Assembly: GCA_016185425.1 (NCBI GenBank)
Contig: JACPNQ010000026.1
Span: 1 to 64,000 of the forward strand
Direction of reading: 5' to 3'
Source: Acidobacteriota bacterium
Lineage (GTDB): Bacteria > Acidobacteriota > Terriglobia > Bryobacterales > Bryobacteraceae
Length of the DNA: 64,000 nt
Program-made: the position numbers and the translations under genes
Notes under the pieces: generated by a model
Told to the model about the DNA's origin: nothing
The model's database searches: none
What the model saw: the letters and a program-made list of their open reading frames with translations, nothing else
Shown here: in pieces, positions 62,770-64,000 of the stretch
Layout: every line of letters starts with the position of its first letter
Numbering within the stretch: position 1 is the first letter of the stretch

Positions 62770-62886
62770 ATGGACCAGACAACCGTCCAGATTGTCGCCG
62801 GCATACTGGCCGTTCTTTGCATTGTGGCGATCATCATGCGCCGCAAGGGCAAGGGCGGCAAGCCGGCTGGCGATGACGATTTTTGA
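62770..62886 (+). CDS. Small single-pass membrane protein, 38 aa
   Basis: This 38-residue protein has one membrane helix (VQIVAGILAVLCIVAIIM) followed by a very basic/glycine segment (RRKGKGGKPAGDDDF). GGGAGG lies about 12 bases before the ATG. It is short enough to be missed in annotation, but start, composition and spacing are gene-like. It lies 103 bases after mdh and 34 bases before the SET-domain gene on the same strand. Its function is unknown. Confidence 0.65.
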   Translation: MDQTTVQIVAGILAVLCIVAIIMRRKGKGGKPAGDDDF

Positions 62887-62920
62887 TTTTCTGAGCGCTA
62901 GGCGCTAATCAGGGGCAGGC

Positions 62921-63412
62921 ATGAGTGCAAAGGCGGGACGTGTGCCTCCGGAGCGGGGCAACGCCAAAAACGGGTCAAGCCCTGCGATTGATCCGAAGGC
63001 AACGAAGTTCAAATTGAGGCTGGCCTATTCGCCGATCCACCGGTGGGGTGTTTATGCCGTTGAGTCGATCCCAAAGGGCCGGAAGATCATCGAATACACC
63101 GGCGAGAGGATTAGCCGGAAAGAGACGAAGCGGCGATTCGCGGAGCGCGAAGAGAACTACCTTTTCACGCTGAACAGCTATTGGACGGTGGATGGAGCCG
63201 TGGGTGGCAGCGGCGCGGAGTTCATTAACCATTGCTGCGAGCCGAACTGTTATTCGCAAATTCTGAAGGACCACATCCTTTACATGGCGAAGCGCGACAT
63301 CAAGCCGGGCGAGGAATTGACGGTCGATTACCGCTTCGACAAAGACGTGGAGGCGGTAACCTGCAAGTGCGGCGCACCGGGCTGCCGCGGAACAATTAAT
63401 TTGAAGGAGTAG
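62921..63412 (+). CDS. SET-domain lysine methyltransferase-like protein
   Basis: This 163-residue protein is essentially a SET domain: SPIHRWGVYAVESIPKGRKI, IIEYTGERISRKE, FINHCCEPNCYS (the N-H-C knot), GEELTVDYRF with the catalytic Tyr, and a post-SET CKCGAPGCRGTI zinc cluster. It should methylate lysine using SAM. Bacterial SET proteins are probably derived by transfer from eukaryotes; the target is unknown. It is cotranscribed with or downstream of the 38-residue membrane protein and lies 2.2 kb from the HDAC-like gene. Its end overlaps the enolase gene by 17 bases. Confidence 0.92.
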   Translation: MSAKAGRVPPERGNAKNGSSPAIDPKATKFKLRLAYSPIHRWGVYAVESIPKGRKIIEYTGERISRKETKRRFAEREENYLFTLNSYWTVDGAVGGSGAEFINHCCEPNCYSQILKDHILYMAKRDIKPGEELTVDYRFDKDVEAVTCKCGAPGCRGTINLKE

Positions 63413-64000
63413 CGCGCCGCCCGAGTATTTCGCCGAGGAACCGGCGGCCCTGCCAGGGCAGGCCGTGGCGGGATTCGAGTTCCAGGAGCCGGTTATATTT
63501 GGCGAGCCGTTCGCTGCGCGTGATGGAGCCGATTTTGATCTGGCCGGCGCCGGTGGCGGTGGCCAGATCGGCAAGAAATGAGTCTTCCGTTTCGCCCGAG
63601 CGCGCGGAGACGACGGCGGCGTAACCGTTTTCACGGGCGATGCGGCAGACTTCGAACGTCTCGGTGAGCGTGCCGATCTGATTCATCTTCACGAGAACGG
63701 CGTTGGCGCAGCCTTCTTCGATGCCGCGGCGCAGGCGGGCGGGGTTTGTCGTGAAGAAATCATCGCCGAGGATCTGCGTGGTTGCGGAGAGCTTATCTGT
63801 TAACGTGCGCCAGCCGGGCCAGTCGTCTTCAAACAGGCCGTCTTCGATGGAGACAAGCGGGAATTGGCGGGTCCAATCGGTGAGCAGCGCGGCGAGCCCG
63901 GCGCTCGAGAGCGATCGGCGCTCACTGCGCAGTTCGTAAATGCCCTGGCGGTAGAAGTGGGAAGAGGCGACATCGATGGCAATGGAGACCTGGGCGCCGG
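63396..64000 (-). CDS. eno: Enolase, C-terminal part; gene continues past the window end
   Basis: The minus strand encodes about the last 200 residues of enolase: IAIDVASSHFY, VSIEDGLFEDDW, ILGDDFFTTNPARLRRGI, VLVKMNQIGTLTETFEV, VVSARSGETEDSFLADLAT, GQIKIGSITRSERLAKYN. The metal-binding Glu and Asp and the catalytic Lys (in LVKMNQIG) are present. In most enolases the later motif reads SHRSGETED; here it reads SARSGETED, replacing a conserved active-site histidine by alanine. It makes phosphoenolpyruvate in glycolysis unless that change indicates a paralogue. The 5' end is outside. Confidence 0.93.
   Translation of the reverse strand, partial: GAQVSIAIDVASSHFYRQGIYELRSERRSLSSAGLAALLTDWTRQFPLVSIEDGLFEDDWPGWRTLTDKLSATTQILGDDFFTTNPARLRRGIEEGCANAVLVKMNQIGTLTETFEVCRIARENGYAAVVSARSGETEDSFLADLATATGAGQIKIGSITRSERLAKYNRLLELESRHGLPWQGRRFLGEILGRRATPSN

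Overview
The window looks like chromosome of a GC-rich acidobacterium, most likely of the Solibacter/Bryobacter group. The evidence is four giant Oar-like TonB-dependent receptors with an N-terminal carboxypeptidase-regulatory domain, a BlaR1-type protein carrying the domain known as TIGR03435 (first described from Solibacter), a remnant of the N-terminal helix-turn-helix module common in acidobacterial TolB/TPR regulators, and many secreted beta-propeller proteins. This assignment is inference from protein families; no rRNA gene is present.

Layout. 1-2443: an IS66-family element (tnpA, tnpB, tnpC), left end outside the window. 2.4-10.1 kb: a mixed region with an unknown protein, decayed fragments (acyl-CoA ligase C-terminus, IS3-type transposase), a Tat-exported lactonase, an alpha/beta hydrolase and a large FG-GAP protein. 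10.1-13.6 kb: an orphan Imm1-like protein, a cytochrome/PQQ-propeller protein and a secreted HpcH/HpaI aldolase. 13.7-14.4 kb: pseudogene debris (DUF3500 and a receptor tail). 14.6-18.2 kb: a membrane PAS protein and an adaptive-response operon for alkylation damage (ada, a 2OG-Fe(II) oxygenase, alkB). 20.0-23.9 kb: the most accessory part, with tiny genes, a coiled-coil/winged-helix protein, a leucine-type tRNA-like gene with a proline-type anticodon, an IS1595-type transposase with a companion gene, and two decayed genes. 24.1-29.8 kb: a Ser/Thr kinase with TPRs and a metzincin-type protease with a seven-copy pentapeptide repeat. 30-54 kb: a nutrient-acquisition stretch with an SDR enzyme, the four receptors, cytochrome-tagged periplasmic proteins, an SMP-30 lactonase, a copper monooxygenase-like protein, a BlaI/BlaR1 pair and a sugar isomerase. 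54-64 kb: housekeeping and signalling genes: PilZ, RidA-like, rarA, an SpoU methyltransferase, YdcF-like, a LytTR regulator, an epimerase, HDAC-like, pta, mdh, a SET-domain protein and the 3' part of an enolase gene.

How the genes work together. The receptors plus secreted propellers and c-type cytochrome fusions suggest uptake and oxidative processing of complex organic substrates at the cell surface. The ada operon is a compact DNA-alkylation repair unit. pta, mdh and enolase are core carbon metabolism. The 20-23 kb segment is the best place to look for something undescribed, but nothing there can be assigned a mechanism from sequence alone.
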